A DNA stretch of 64,000 bases from Phoronis australis. Taxonomy: Eukaryota; Phoronida; Phoronidae. The notes under the pieces were generated by a model. That model was given only the letters and a program-made list of their open reading frames with translations. It did no database searches and was not told the origin of the DNA. The DNA is taken from the NCBI GenBank assembly GCA_002633005.1, contig NMRA01000061.1, positions 1,037,264-1,101,263 of the forward strand. The letters run 5' to 3'. This document shows positions 32,392-45,066 of the stretch, one piece after another (position 1 is the stretch's first letter; each line of letters opens with the position of its first letter). Made by a program: the position numbers and the translations under genes.

Positions 32392-35300
32392 GTAATGCTC
32401 GATCTGACCTGCTCCGGCCCCGGGATGCGATGTGTTAGTAGGCCCAATATTCATCGTGCCTGCATGGATTGTACGTCATGTTCTGTTCGAGACACCTGAT
32501 GCTGATGGCCCACTTTTTAACATACCGCTTTTATGGTGTTGTGAAATATTGAATATGTCCAATCTGCGAATGGATTTTATCGCCAAAATAATTCTGGTGT
32601 CGCTTAATCTTAATCTGGTTTGGTTTAGGACGTTTAGGTAAATAAAATAGGGTTCTTTAGGAACCCTATCTGTATCATGCACGCACTGTTTTAAGAGTAC
32701 CTTTAGTTATTTCTTAAGCATGAGATTTGTTTTTAAATTGTCAGTATAATGTTAACCAATGACTTGTTAGGAAACTTGTCAGAGCCAGAGGATTTCATGT
32801 CGTGTCAAGTTTTTAGATAAGTGATCAAATTAAGGTAAGTCTTTCAAAAAGTGGCGCAATGTACTAACCAATTAGCCGTAGGCACCTCTGTTCAGTATTC
32901 ATACCAACGTAAGGAGGAACGATGAAGTAACTTTTGCGGGTGGATGAAATGTGTAAAAAAGATCTATACAGTGCACGACGCTTAACTTAACACCAAGTCA
33001 CACTTGGCGACCTGTCAAAAATCCCAAGTCAACAAATGAAATCGGAGTTCGCCAAAACTGAAAATCCCAGGTTGTCAATTAATATCTGAGGTTTCTGATC
33101 CGGCGTAGAAATCGTTGACAAAAATGTGCTTCATTCTCGGAATCTTACGTGTACCTCCAATTTCTCCCTATAAATGTACATTCATTCTCTATCTCAATTA
33201 CTCCCACCAATGAATGAACATAGAACGCAGACGACCGCATATACTGGTGGTGCATATTTCATTGATCTTGCCCAATTTTTGCCGAGCAATTCCAACTTCT
33301 GTCAATTTACTTCCTGTTATCATTTAAGTGGTGTTTGATGTGTGCTAACTGCTGTGGTGGCAAATGCACTGATTTCATAAATGGAATAAATATTAGTCAA
33401 ATGTAACGAATTTAGGAAAACTGTTAGTAATTTAAAGTTTGGAAGTCAACACTAACTTTGAAACGAATTTAGGAGGAATTATATGTCTGACTTTGATACT
33501 AGTACTTACAGTGGCAACTTCATGGCGACTTGAGGTTTTTCCCAGGTCGCCAAACACGCTGTCTATATCACCTTTCTGGCTGCGAAATAAACTGGAGCCA
33601 TGCGGTTGTTTTAGGTAAAAATGCCTATCTTTGTTAATGGCTATTGTAATAACAAGGAACGGTGTTTTCCGCAATATTGTTCATGTGCATGCGCAATTTC
33701 GGTCAGGAGTCCTGTTTGCCATGAACCATATTTCACGTGACACTGGGTGTCAAAATGTGTCATCCAACTTTGAATACTTGTAAACTGTAAGTCTTACAGA
33801 TTTCTTGGCACTAAGTGATGATAGTAATGATGGTAATGATGGTAATGATATAATGATACTAATGATGATTCTCCTTTTGCAGTCCTGATGGTCGGAAGTT
33901 CCGAAGCAAGCCACAGTTAGCTCGTCACTTGGGAGACGTGATGGACCTATCGACCTTTGACTTCCGTACAGGACGCATTATACACAGTGCAATACGTAAA
34001 AGTAAGCGGATGAGGGGCACAGCCTTCGATTATGCAAGAGGTAACGCCCTCTTTGCCAGTGTGCCACGCCTACCATTTCACCCACAGTCAAAACCCATTG
34101 TGCTGCGCCTATCGTTTCACCCATAGTCAAAGCCTTCCTTTAGCTCTAGTTGCCAGTGAACATTTTCCACGACATGAACTGGTTTCTTTTTGTTGCACCC
34201 CATTTGCAAGTTCGCTGGCAGAGTTGAGGGATCTTGCTGGTTGATATGACTGAAATATTGCCCTTTGGTCTGACCAGGAGGTTGGTCAACATTCACCATG
34301 AATTGATTTTGTCAATGCGTGACTAGATGTTATTAAAAATATTAAAATTTGACTCTGCAGTGTCAGTGTGGAGTCTCTTGGAAACCCAATGTACATGTAC
34401 ACTTAAGTAGTAGTGCTGTTTTCAAATGTGAACATCAAATTGTACGGTAAATGTTCTCCTGTTTGGGACAACCTCTAAAGTTTGGAATACTGGAATTCAG
34501 GTGAAAATTGAATTTTCTTGATTATGAGTACTTGGAAATGAGCGATTTTGGTGTTGATCGTATTTCTCAAGTATTGTCCGCTGTGTCTTTCTAGTACAAC
34601 AGAGACTGAAAATAAGACTTGACCATTCATAAAATCTTCAAAAGTAGTCGCTGACGCAATGTTTCATGAGGTCCCCATACTAGTAGTGTGTGACATGGAG
34701 ATGAATAATCGGGCATTGCTGATCATAATTCTTGAATTTGGGATGGCCAATATTGCCTATTTCTAAAATTTTACACAAGCTCTGACTGAGCATGTACTGG
34801 CAAAGGAATCTTGGTGAAACACAATTGAGATGACCTAATGCCACCTGTGTGCATGTGTCATAACTAACACTGTTGACTGAGTAGATCTCCAGTTGTAAGC
34901 TGGCGCCACCTGTCCCTTGGGAAGGACACCAGCTTCTGCCAATGTGCAGTGGCTCAATTTCGCAAGACACTTTTTGGTTGCAAATTCATTATTTAAAAAG
35001 ATCTTGTTGGATTGACAGAGTTTGGAATCGTTTGATTTTTATTTTGTCGGAAACTTGTTAGTGGAAGAGGGGGCACCAGAAGATAGTAGTTTTTCAGTGT
35101 TACTGGAGGCAGTAACTGACATAATTACGATGATAACGCTTTGCCTTGGAGAGAAATTTGCCCACTTAAGATGAAGTTGGAAAATTGAGTTCACACTTAG
35201 GGCATGGAAAGTTGCATGAGCTTGGGTAGTACCATATCTGTTTTCAGCTACTGCCTATCCACCTCTGGTTTCTTGATATTTTTGCTTAATTTATATTATA

Positions 35301-38300
35301 TATTATATTATATATAATATATATTTATGTTTCCGTTGTACTTACGCATAGTGCCCACCTCTTGATTTTTGTGTCTCGATTTAATCAATAAGGTCGCCAA
35401 CCCATACATGTTCGATCGTTCAGTTTATTATTAATCTTGTAGGACTGAGGCCGGATGCTAACCTGGTGCTGCCGATCCGACAGACGGCGTCAATATTCAA
35501 GCAACCCGTGTCTGTGTACAGGACGCGTAAGGGGAGCAAGTCACGATCTGACTTGAAGCATGGAAACCAAGAGCAACCCAAGCAGGTGAGTGTTTGCATA
35601 GGTGGTCACCAAGGGTGCTCCCTTTTGGCGTGTTTGGAGGGACACCAGGTGTTGGTGAAGTGATTGGTGTGCGTTTACGTGCTTGTGGGCATGCAAGTGA
35701 AGGATGCCACTTAAGGTGCATTAATTACCTGTTAGCTGTCGTTGACAGGGTCACTTATGATGTTTTATTCTTGAATTATCTCTCCAGTCTTTCGTGGGAG
35801 TGGGGGGGGGGGGTGTGGTGCATCTGTGACTGCTGGTTGTCACACTTCATGCGTTGCTGTTAGGGGGGCTGTTGCATCTGTGACTGCTGGTTGTCACACT
35901 TCATGCGTTGCTGTTATGCAAGACCAAATCAACACGTCTGTGTATTGAGCTCATTCTACAAAACTATAAAATTTAACTCGGTCAATAAATGCATCATAAC
36001 CAAAGGAATGTTCAAGATGAGATTTCAAAAACGGGGTTACAGTTTCCTAACATATTGTTTCGTTTTGTTTATGCAACTTTGCATTTTTTACAGGAAGTTC
36101 GTAAGAGTCTTAATTCATTGTCGCCTCTCATGGGAAAGTGAAACATTATAAAAACAGTTCCTAAATGGTTTTGGAGATCAGTGCATACGCCATATTATCC
36201 AAAAGTTTCGTATGAATCCAATCAGTCATTTCTGAGATGTGATGTTCTCAAATAAGCCAAATTTGAACATTTTTAAGGTCCTACATAACCTTAGCACATG
36301 TTGGTACCGAGTAGTCCATCACATTATTCTCTGCTAAATCTGATTGGATTTCTGTGTTTGACCAGTGGTCCCGATGGCTCTGTTGCTAGAGTGTCTGCAC
36401 GGTTAGCCGAAGGTCCTGAGTTCGAGTCCCGGTCGGAGGCAGAAAACTTTTTGGACTTATGTTCATTTGGTCACATTATGTGGCCAACAGGTGGCGTGCT
36501 GACCAGACTTTAATTTTTTTTATCTATATTTCCGCGCCAGTTCAAGATTTAAATATTCTCTTAAACATGTTGATTAACCCGTTGTTCCATTTGCGTGTTC
36601 TAGTTGTTCTGGGAGAAGAGACTGCAGGGCATAGGAGCCAGCGACATCAATGAAGACGTATTGGACCCCCTCGATCTGCCATCCAGTATTCAAGGTCAGT
36701 GTTGGCGATACTGTGCTCTTTTTCCTTGGCCAACACAAGCTTTTGGCTAACCTGGGTCTGTAAGATACTCACCACTGATACGATCAAGTGATTTCCTGGT
36801 TATGCATGGCAATATCTTGAGATCAATCGCATAAATTTGACAAGACCCTTGACTGTGGAATGCTCTTTTGTTTAGGAGAATTACTACTGGAGCTTACTGT
36901 CAAACTGTTTTTTGTGGATAGAACTATTTTTAAAAGCATTTGTTGTTGACTGTTGTGTAATTGATAGTATCGTCTGAGATGTTTGTGGGTTGTTTTATTG
37001 TTGCAAGCTATTATCAATTTACACAGTACATAATTATTTGACTGTAGTCGACAATGTTTAAATTGGCTTCAAATTTGCAAAGGCTTCAATGGCTTCTTTG
37101 TGATGTTTAACACGCTTCTGTAAAGTATACCATTTTGGACAAATATTTTCCAAAGTTGCCTCTTTTTCATTTTTCAGGAGCAAAAATTGTTGTTAGTGAA
37201 TAACACTGCACAGCAGTAGCTGTGGCTGAGAACTTTTAAATGGAGAATCAGCAGTGGGATGTTACCTGTCTGTATGTGAAAAAATGTGAAAATGTGAAAA
37301 AATGAGAAAATGAAGTTGTCCACCATATTGTGTTCCCAATTGATGAAATTTTTTGCTCGTTCATTTCAATCCTGTTGTATTCTGGTAAAAGTGTAAGGCG
37401 TGGTGTATCATCCTGGATGTCCGAATTTCTAACAAAAACAGATTGACAATTTGTAAAACCTTGACAGGGTATTTGACGTTTCGTTTTGAACATTTATGTC
37501 AAGTAGAATTAGGTCATGTTATTATACCATTGTGTGGCTGTCAATGAACCTTATTTAAAGACATGGCAGATTGACAAATAGTTGCAAGTCAAATTTTACA
37601 TGCATTCTACTTTCAGAAAACATCCGTTTACTGAGTTAAAAATATATAATTTCAAAGATATTTTGCTAAATACAAAGACTTATCGTTAAGGTATTACATA
37701 AGTTAAATCAAGCCTGGAGTATCTTTTGTTTTTAGAATTTAGTAAAGTGACTAGCTAAGCAAATCGTTTAAGATCGTGATACACAGATTTCTCGACTTGG
37801 TACTGTGGGCATGAGTTGCTAACATGAAATTCTTTGAATGGTCAACAGGTGTCGGTCCAGATGTGTCGACGGAGAACGTGCTGCAGAGTATCGCTGCTGC
37901 ACTGCATGTCAACAGTCAACCTGTGGTGGGACAGAGCCAGGACCGGTCACGTATTCTAAAGAACCCCGGCGTACACATCAACATATACCAGCCACTACTC
38001 AAGGTGTGTTCTACGTCTATAGCTGTCGTGTATCCTTAACCACCCTGATATGCACATTTGCATGTCTTTTTCATATCTGAGTCAAGGTACACTCCAGTAT
38101 TTACTGGAAGACTGAACATCCCTAAGCTGTAAGCAGCATCACTGCCAATGCCTTGCGAAGGCAGGAATTATTGGGCGCACAGAGACATATTTTACGTCAT
38201 CGTGGCTCTCACGCGGTATCCGTTGAATGCAAATTTCATCTCCTCATACCCTCGGCGGTCACCTCTCATTCTATCGCGACACTGCAAATTACTGAATAGG

Positions 38301-39117
38301 AGTGTCCCCTTGGCCCTTTAATGTAGAACGATGTAAAAATTGAAATATTTTTTTAAAAATTCTTATCACCAAAGTGATCAAGCCATTGCGATGAATACTT
38401 TCAGTCATCCAGTTGAGTAATAATATGTAGAAAAATAAATCAATTACTGGACTTGTGGTTTATTGAGTTGGATAGGGCACTAAAGATTATCCCGCGCAAA
38501 CTGTGCTGTGGATCACATGACGAGACACGTGACACCTCAGTGGCCTGCTGAAGTCCTCGAGAGGAGGACGCAACGTAGCCATCTCAATAAACCATAAGTC
38601 CAGTAATTGATTTATTTTTCTACATATGATCAAGCCATTGCTAGGCTCTAAGGAAGGCATGAACAGTCACTTATGCAGAAAAAAAATTAGGTAATGTGTT
38701 TTGGATAGAAAAACAAATCTCATCATGTAAGTTAATGCCACTTGGTAAAGAACGTGTTTGTACACAGTGTTGCATGATGCTCACTTGTCTTTCGGCTATT
38801 CTAATACGTTTCTAATTTTCTGCAGCTGTGAATGTGTTGCATTGGATGTAAAATGTTGGCATTTGTGAACAGTAGATGCATTGAGTAAATATAATGAAAG
38901 GTATGGTGTGACGCATACATTGTTAGGCAACCAAATGCATCGTTTTCATGTTATGTTGACTTTCCTCAGTGGACGGGTCAGTTGTTTGCAAATTATTTTT
39001 AATCTTCTAAAGGAGGTGCTAGTTTCGCACGAGGACATCTTGCGGCAGGAACAAAAAGTAAACAAGGCTAGGAAAATGCTGGAGCAAGTCCTGACAAAAC
39101 CGGACACTGTTTCATAG
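32273..39117 (+). CDS. MBD2/3: MBD2/3 methyl-CpG-binding domain protein, NuRD subunit (six coding exons)
   Basis: Exons 32273-32391, 33883-34040, 35443-35585, 36604-36694, 37849-38003 and 39013-39117 join in frame to 256 residues, close to human MBD3 (291). The MBD covers about residues 10-75: LPQGWTREEVIRKSGLSAGK, DVYYYSPDGRKFRSKPQLA, LSTFDFRTGRI. Then come LPIRQTASIFKQPV, FWEKRLQGI and the C-terminal coiled coil HEDILRQEQKVNKARKMLEQ (about 227-247), which in the family binds GATAD2/p66. Tyr37 matches Tyr of MBD2 and not Phe34 of mammalian MBD3, so methyl-CpG binding is expected. The start has an in-frame TAA directly before it. Single-copy ancestor type of vertebrate MBD2 and MBD3. Divergent from RIOK2 and convergent with MEX3. 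Confidence 0.95.
32647..32669. repeat. Perfect 9-bp stem hairpin
   Basis: ATAGGGTTC and GAACCCTAT around a 5-base loop, in MBD2/3 intron 1. No function recognised. Confidence 0.8.
33883..34040 (+). CDS. MBD2/3: MBD2/3 coding exon 2
   Basis: Starts SPDGRKFRSKPQLARHLGD after CTTTTGCAG; ends GTAFDYAR plus one base before GTAACG. Second half of the MBD. An AT-rich TAATGATGG repeat (about 33818-33870) lies directly upstream. Confidence 0.95.
34449..34765 (+). repeat. Dispersed repeat family A, copy
   Basis: Alignable over about 310 bp to 44759-45066: both run from CTCC(T/A)GTTTGGGACA through TTGAATTTTCT(T/C)GATT and TCGTATTTCTCAA to GCCAATATTGCC. Shorter copies lie on the minus strand at 59580-59650 and 5531-5595. 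Non-coding. Confidence 0.7.
34901..34916 (-). promoter_or_regulatory. CTCF-like motif
   Basis: Minus strand GGGACAGGTGGCGCCA fits the core. In MBD2/3 intron 2. Confidence 0.35.
35443..35585 (+). CDS. MBD2/3: MBD2/3 coding exon 3
   Basis: GLRPDANLVLPIRQTASIFK to QEQPKQ; acceptor TCTTGTAG, donor GTGAGT. The LPIRQTASIFKQPV block is diagnostic of MBD2/3. Confidence 0.96.
35820..35916 (+). repeat. Tandem duplication, 54-bp unit
   Basis: 43 bases from GCATCTGTGACTGCTGG on are repeated exactly at 35820-35862 and 35874-35916, in MBD2/3 intron 3. The exact match points to a recent event. Confidence 0.9.
36368..36441 (+). repeat. tRNA-derived SINE-like sequence with Pol III boxes
   Basis: GATGGCTCTGTTGCTAGAG resembles an A box and GAGTTCGAGTCCC a B box, spaced as in a tRNA. 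The acceptor and T stems pair only in part and no clear anticodon stem forms, so a tRNA-derived SINE is likelier than a tRNA gene. In MBD2/3 intron 3. Confidence 0.5.
36483..36498 (+). promoter_or_regulatory. CTCF-like motif (weak)
   Basis: CCAACAGGTGGCGTGC shares the AGGTGGCG core. It may belong to the body of the SINE-like repeat just upstream. Confidence 0.25.
36604..36694 (+). CDS. MBD2/3: MBD2/3 coding exon 4
   Basis: LFWEKRLQGIGASDINED to LPSSIQ plus one base; acceptor GTGTTCTAG, donor GTCAGT. Confidence 0.93.
37849..38003 (+). CDS. MBD2/3: MBD2/3 coding exon 5
   Basis: GVGPDVSTENVLQSIAAALH then ILKNPGVHINIYQPLLK; acceptor GTCAACAG, donor GTGTGT. Confidence 0.94.
38390..38626 (-). mobile_element. 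Foldback insertion, Penelope-like end, with 15-bp target duplication
   Basis: TGATCAAGCCATTGC occurs exactly at 38375-38389 and 38627-38641. Between them arms 38423-38467 and 38583-38627 (45 bp, one mismatch) are inverted. A tail of 33 bases lies on the left only. Between the arms CTGAAG, a perfect GTCCT / AGGAC hairpin and GCAACGT (38548-38576, plus strand) look like a decayed hammerhead core. In MBD2/3 intron 5. Confidence 0.6.
39013..39117 (+). CDS. MBD2/3: MBD2/3 coding exon 6 (terminal)
   Basis: EVLVSHEDILRQEQKVNKAR to KPDTVS and TAG; acceptor TCTTCTAAAG. Coiled-coil segment. Confidence 0.9.
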   Translation, partial: EVLVSHEDILRQEQKVNKARKMLEQVLTKPDTVS

Positions 39118-41946
39118 CATGTAAGTGTAGAAGGTGGCTGTTTAGGAGTGGTTATGTGCAGATAGTTGTCATTTTCTTGCATTTGGGAATGCCAGAGGCA
39201 CAATATGAGTTGCCCTGGTTGCTTTTTTGAAAATTGGACAATTTTTCTCATGTCAGTTGTTTGAAACTTCCTAAGAACAAGAAAATACAAGTTGATGAAT
39301 GACATCATTCATCCATGTCTAGTACTTACTTATTTTGCAAAAATTTAGAGACCCTCACTTTTCGTGTCCAAAACGGAGAAATCCATTTTTGCAAACATGA
39401 AATTCCATTTTTTTCCGTTTTGTATTTTTAAGTCTTTTAGTTTTTAATAACATGAAAGTAATCTGGGAACTGGAATTTAAAATTTAAGAAAAATTATTTT
39501 ACAACACTTCTGAAAAAGCTCTTGAGATAATTTCTACGGATGTAGTGGAGCTGATTGAAGATTATTGATTGATTCCAGCAAAAATTGCAATACCTTCCAC
39601 AGCCCTGAACCTCGAGTCGCGTATCTTAAATCTGAAATCTCCTAGTCTTAACTCACACTGTATGAATTGTACGTTATTAGTTTAACCACTTTTGTAATGT
39701 TGAAACCAGGTGATTTAGTGATTGTGAAGTTTTTAGAACATTAATACCCCGGTGTACTGGTGAACATTTCATGCACTGAAAGTGTTACGGCCACCAGTCA
39801 AATGGGAAGGCTAGTTCTTTGACCAAACACCAGATGGGGTTACTAATGGATGGTTCGCAAATTCAGTTTCATTAGTCCCGAGTCATATCAGTGGGGTCTA
39901 TTTGGTTGTTCTGACATCCTGAATGGTTATATTTCCAGATGTTTCTTGTGGTGTAGGATTAGGACGACACAGCTACTCGAAAGGGTAGTGGACACTGACA
40001 TTTTGGCACGCCAACTGTACCCATTAGGACTTCATCACTTGTGGCTAGAGCACTGACATTACTTCTCTGTAGTCTTCATCATGGACATGGGAACATAATG
40101 TGACATCTTTAGCTCAGCGTTATCCCGTCTCAGTCGTTGGCGGTTTCCAGTTCACGAATACAAAAAATGTGTAATGAGGCGAGGACTAAAGCTAGCGCGT
40201 CAGTGATGTCACGTCTATCAAGACCATAGAGTGCGTATGAATTGATAGGCTGTCCATATAGTGAAGTAATGCACAGTATTTAATGTACAGTTGAAACATG
40301 TATTATTATTTTGTTAAAAGCATATTCTACATATTTAGCCACATCACATATTTATCTTTGGTATCACGCAGTTTATTTGAAATATCACGTGGATACCATC
40401 TTTTGACTACACTAACCCAAATCTGCAGCGTGATTGGACCATTGTTAGGCTCAAAAGTCAATTATAATGGTTGATTTAGGGCGTTAATTTGGATCTATAG
40501 TGACTATAGTTCGTGAAGTGAAACTTTCTTTTGTCGCAAGAACAGGAATAAATGACCGTACTGCGCCACAGTACGGACACTGCCTTAGTCCTTATCCTTA
40601 TTGGGATATCACGTGACTTTGCAGAGTTGATGTGACATAACAACACAAATGTAGCAGCATTGTCATGTGCAGTGAAGTGTACTAAGTTATGAATACAGCG
40701 GAACCACTGTAGGAATCTTCTGGAGCTTTCCATAACGTTATTTGTAACTGAAGTTCGCTGAAACCTAATTTGCTTGTACTTGCTCTGTGGAACATAATGA
40801 ACGAGTGATGTTGTACACGTGACATGTAGTCACGCAATTTGATTGTACATGTTATGGGTGTTAGGAGACTGGGAATGATCTAACACTATTGAGCGATATT
40901 AGTTCCTGGACTCTGCATTGGTTTGAATGTGCCTCAAGAGTGGTGAATTTTTTCTGCTACTTTTTGTGGGACATTCTGCGTTTGAGAAACTGTGAGGTCA
41001 ATTGAAAGAACTCATTCCTCAGAAGGCAAGTTTGCTGGAAGAATTATGCATCCAGGAATTTTGTAATGACGCATCTTTGTAAGTGTGACATTAATTTTTG
41101 TTCTCAAAGGTATACTGAGCACTGTTTAAGGTAATGTAGCTATTACCTTAGGACATCTCGTTTGACACAATAGTGACAGCCGAATGTTAGGATTCAATTT
41201 TGCGACGGTGACAAAACGTGATTAAGTCATGTTAACACTTGTTTTCTATGTTTTGTATGGTTTTACTGTGGTCGGAATGGAGTTCTGGCAAATTTTATCT
41301 TACTTTGAAGTTGGACATTTTTGACCCATTTTCTGTTGTTTGCTTAAAGTGAAATACCAACTGAAGCACTTATAAACCTTTTCAGGGATGATCTAAAAAT
41401 AGCCCTTGTATATTTCCTATGAGGTGCATTTGCTGTTGAGGCGATCATTTCCAAAACATTGAAATTTCAATTCATCAAAATTTGAGACAGGCATGTACTT
41501 TCTTTTTGAGTAGCTAAACGGATAAAATTCTGTTAAAGTTTGATTGCGTGAGGCATAGCTTTTGCAAATCTGGATAACAGTCACGATTGACTGCTGGAGT
41601 GTAGTGCCCTTGAAGTACAGTGAAGCACCATTTTTGAAAATTTTGTTTCGTTTTGGGGTGAAATCCTTTGTTTTGATTGTTAAATAGGTTTAATTATCAA
41701 TCCTGAGTATCACACCACAGACCACCTGGAGGTCAATAGTGGCTTCAACTGCATGATTGAACGCGGCGCACTAAGTGGGTTTGCAGTAAATCGTACAAGT
41801 CTGATGCTAAATGGACTGAAAAATCTCTGCTGAGTATGGCAAAACTAGACTTACTTGAAAGTGTAGTCTGTCCGAGTTAAGCAAAAATCCAACATGTATG
41901 TCTGCCTTGCGCGATTTTTACAGTATTTGAGTTTGAAATTTGTGTC

Positions 41947-42016
41947 TTCAACTTGACCTGATTAATGTCTTAAACTTGACTTGATTAGTGTTTTCAACTT
42001 GACCTAATTAGTGCTG
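41947..42016 (+). repeat. Three tandem copies of a 23-bp unit
   Basis: Unit close to TTCAACTTGACCTGATTAGT, repeated three times with a few changes. Confidence 0.8.
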
Positions 42017-43557
42017 CATTTGGCTAGTCACTCGGCTGAACAGACGTCAGTCTCTTGAACGGAGCCATTGTCAACATGAATTCCCTGTGCATGTTTGTGT
42101 GTTAAACCCTGTCAACCAATCATTTTATAGAGTTCATTGGATTGAACACTGTTTGGTTATTACCCAATGTGACTGAAGTAACGAGTTCGCGTCACTTGTC
42201 TTATTATGTTGAAGATATCGGGGCCTGGTGTCTAATCTTTTTTTCTCAAAATTGAACTTGAAATTATTTTTGGCATTTTCTATAAATTCTACTTTTGTAT
42301 GAGCTCATGAAATCGATTATGTGGATAACTGTCTTTGTGTATCTTCTACTTTACGAACCCAGCATTAAGGCTAAAAGTTTGAATTGAACTCGAAATTTCG
42401 AATTTTTCTTGAAAATCACAAGTTCTCACTCAAGTTTGTAGCTCTAATACAAGGGTCATCAAGTGCGAATTTTTGACTAGAAACTCGTATGCCTCCACAC
42501 AAGTAGAACAGAAAATGCCAAAAATAATTTTGAGTTTGATTACGAGTACAAAGATTTAAGTCTTGCCCCTGTTGTCTTCTCGTGCTTGTATGCTCTACTC
42601 TCTGCGACAGTAATATTTGTAAATAAACATTTTCTAGTTTACCCACCACACGTTACATGTTGTCAAATTAATCTTCGACAAACACGCCTTTTTCACCTGT
42701 GCCACCTAATAAATTTCAGGGCTTGGAATTTTCCTCTTTTAAGAAGATTTCTTTATTTGATTTCCAGTTCCCCTTGTTGTTTCTTTTTGTATCATTAGTT
42801 TGCTTTTATTCATGCAAAAAAGGTTTCACGCTGTTAAGTTTTACAACACAAAAAAAATTTCTATCACGCAGACCTATTTATTTTTAGAATGATACATAAC
42901 CTGGAAAAAAAATTTTTTTGGTCATGGTTCATTCCAAGCCCTGAAATTTTGTGTTGCAGCATAATAGCTAGTAAAGTATGGCAGGTTTTGCAGTGTCAGT
43001 TGCACTTTTCCAATTTGCGTACAGCATCCCCTGTTGGCATCTATTCAAAATCCAATCTTTGGTGTTCAAGGTTCAATTACCCATGTGTACCTAAGAGACA
43101 TCTAATTGAATGAGTCATCACAGCAAACCCTTGGCTCACGATTGTTTAAACAACAAATAGAATGTAATCTTTTTCAGCTTGCTCACACTGAAATGAAAAC
43201 ATATCTTTTAAAAATATGCTGAATGATAGTTGGTGAGAATATCTGGTCTTTCAATGCGTTTATTGAAAATCCATACTCTTGTGGATATCAAATCCTTAAC
43301 AATAGGAATATTAAAGACTTCAATGAACCAAGTATGGCGTCCAGGGCTTGCATGTACTGTTGAGGCAGGAAACAAGTACATCACTCTGCAAGGATTTTAA
43401 ACATGCAAATGGAATGTCTTGTATCTTCTTTTCTTAGATGTACGCTAATGAGTTTCTGTAGTCTTTATTTATTTACTGTAGACAAGCTTCTTAGTTGGCC
43501 AGTAGGGAATACATACATTACTAGAATTGTGTTCATGGCAACAGATGGTAGACTTAT

Positions 43558-43575
43558 CCAGCGCCACCTGGTGGG
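43558..43575 (-). promoter_or_regulatory. Strong CTCF-like motif
   Basis: Minus strand CCCACCAGGTGGCGCTGG agrees with the full CTCF consensus. It lies between the two convergent genes MBD2/3 and MEX3. Confidence 0.5.
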
Positions 43576-44758
43576 TACCAGACAAACAAAAACAAACTTG
43601 TTATATCTAGAACAATTTTAATGGCAGAAAAATAAAAACCTTTTACAATACATTTCATTTCATAGACAGGCATATATTCGAGAACTCTGAGCTGCTATAG
43701 GCAAATTCTTTAATTAGCAGGGAAATAAAAATATATTCTAATTGAGAATCTTGCCGGTGAGAACATTGGCTAAAATTCATTACCACTGAACATTCGTATT
43801 ATTATCATTATTACATAACACACATTAAATTATAGTATTAAAATAGAAAATTCACTAAATACATGCACGTCTCACTGCTACAGTAACCGTATGTCAAATT
43901 GAAAGTTAAGCAGTACATTAGAACTTGCAACACAAATGCACTCTACATGCATAGATTTAGCACCAGGACTGGCGATCGGCACTTGAACTAAAAAGCAATT
44001 CCGAAGAAATCAACCTTTCCATCCACAATCAGACCGATGCGTCACAATTGCGACTATTTAGGAGTTTATTATCAAACCGTATCATTGCACACGTAATGGA
44101 GACCTCGAGACTACAGTGTCCTGTCAGAAAAAATGGCCGTTGCAGACTAGTCTAATGGACACTACCACAGCTCAGTGAATTACACACAGTCAATTCACTA
44201 ACAGCAGCATTCTAAAGCTACTTACACGCACGCACACAAATACACAGCTTTTTTTCTGAGAATGGGACCAAAATCGTTAACGCAAATTCCCCCCTTTTCT
44301 AATTCTACTCATTTTGAACAAGCACATCTTTAAATTGACATGGCATGTTATATACCAAGTAGTACAGTCAACTGAGATCACAATATTCCAGTAAAACCAC
44401 AAGCGAGGGCCCCAACTTGTGCATCAAATTTGATCAGGTTCAGAGAACGGTCCAGTCACACACATCAACTTTGTACACCATGAACAGGTTAAAAGAATGG
44501 ACTTCTCATCCACATCAGTTTTAGAGTGACCACCAACGGGTTCAACAACCAAATCTTTACACTTATCCAAGTCCCAAGTCGGACCATAGCCCTCCAATAT
44601 ATTCCAAGGGGTTAGGTACAAACATGACTGCTGTAATACTTAAACATTCGTTGTGTGTTTCTTCGTCATCTGAAGATATACTGGTGAAAATGCAACGCAC
44701 TAAAGGTGCTACATTTCAAAAATGAAAATTTCGACACATGAACCTGACATTAATTGTT

Positions 44759-45066
44759 TAAAATTCTCCAGTTTGGGACAGTCTCTAAAAGTTAGGACAC
44801 TGAAATTAAAACCAAAGTTGAATTTTCTCGATTCTGAAGAATGGGATGTGAAGAATTTTGGAATTAATCGTATTTCTCAAATATGAGACGCTGCATTTCG
44901 TATCGACGAAATCTGCAAATAGACATGGCAGTTCATAAAACCACTTGAAATAACTGCTTAAGTAATGTTTTCCTACTTCTCCATAGTGTGGAATATTGAA
45001 ATGAATGATCGCATGTTGTTGATTGTAATTATCGAGTTTGTAGCAGCCAATATTGCCAATTTCCGG
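44759..45066 (+). repeat. Dispersed repeat family A, copy
   Basis: Copy of the repeat at 34449-34765, same strand, with scattered substitutions and small indels. Confidence 0.7.

Noticed and set aside
36368-36441. Functional tRNA gene
   Set aside because: Boxes are present but the anticodon and T stems do not pair well, so a SINE-like origin is preferred.
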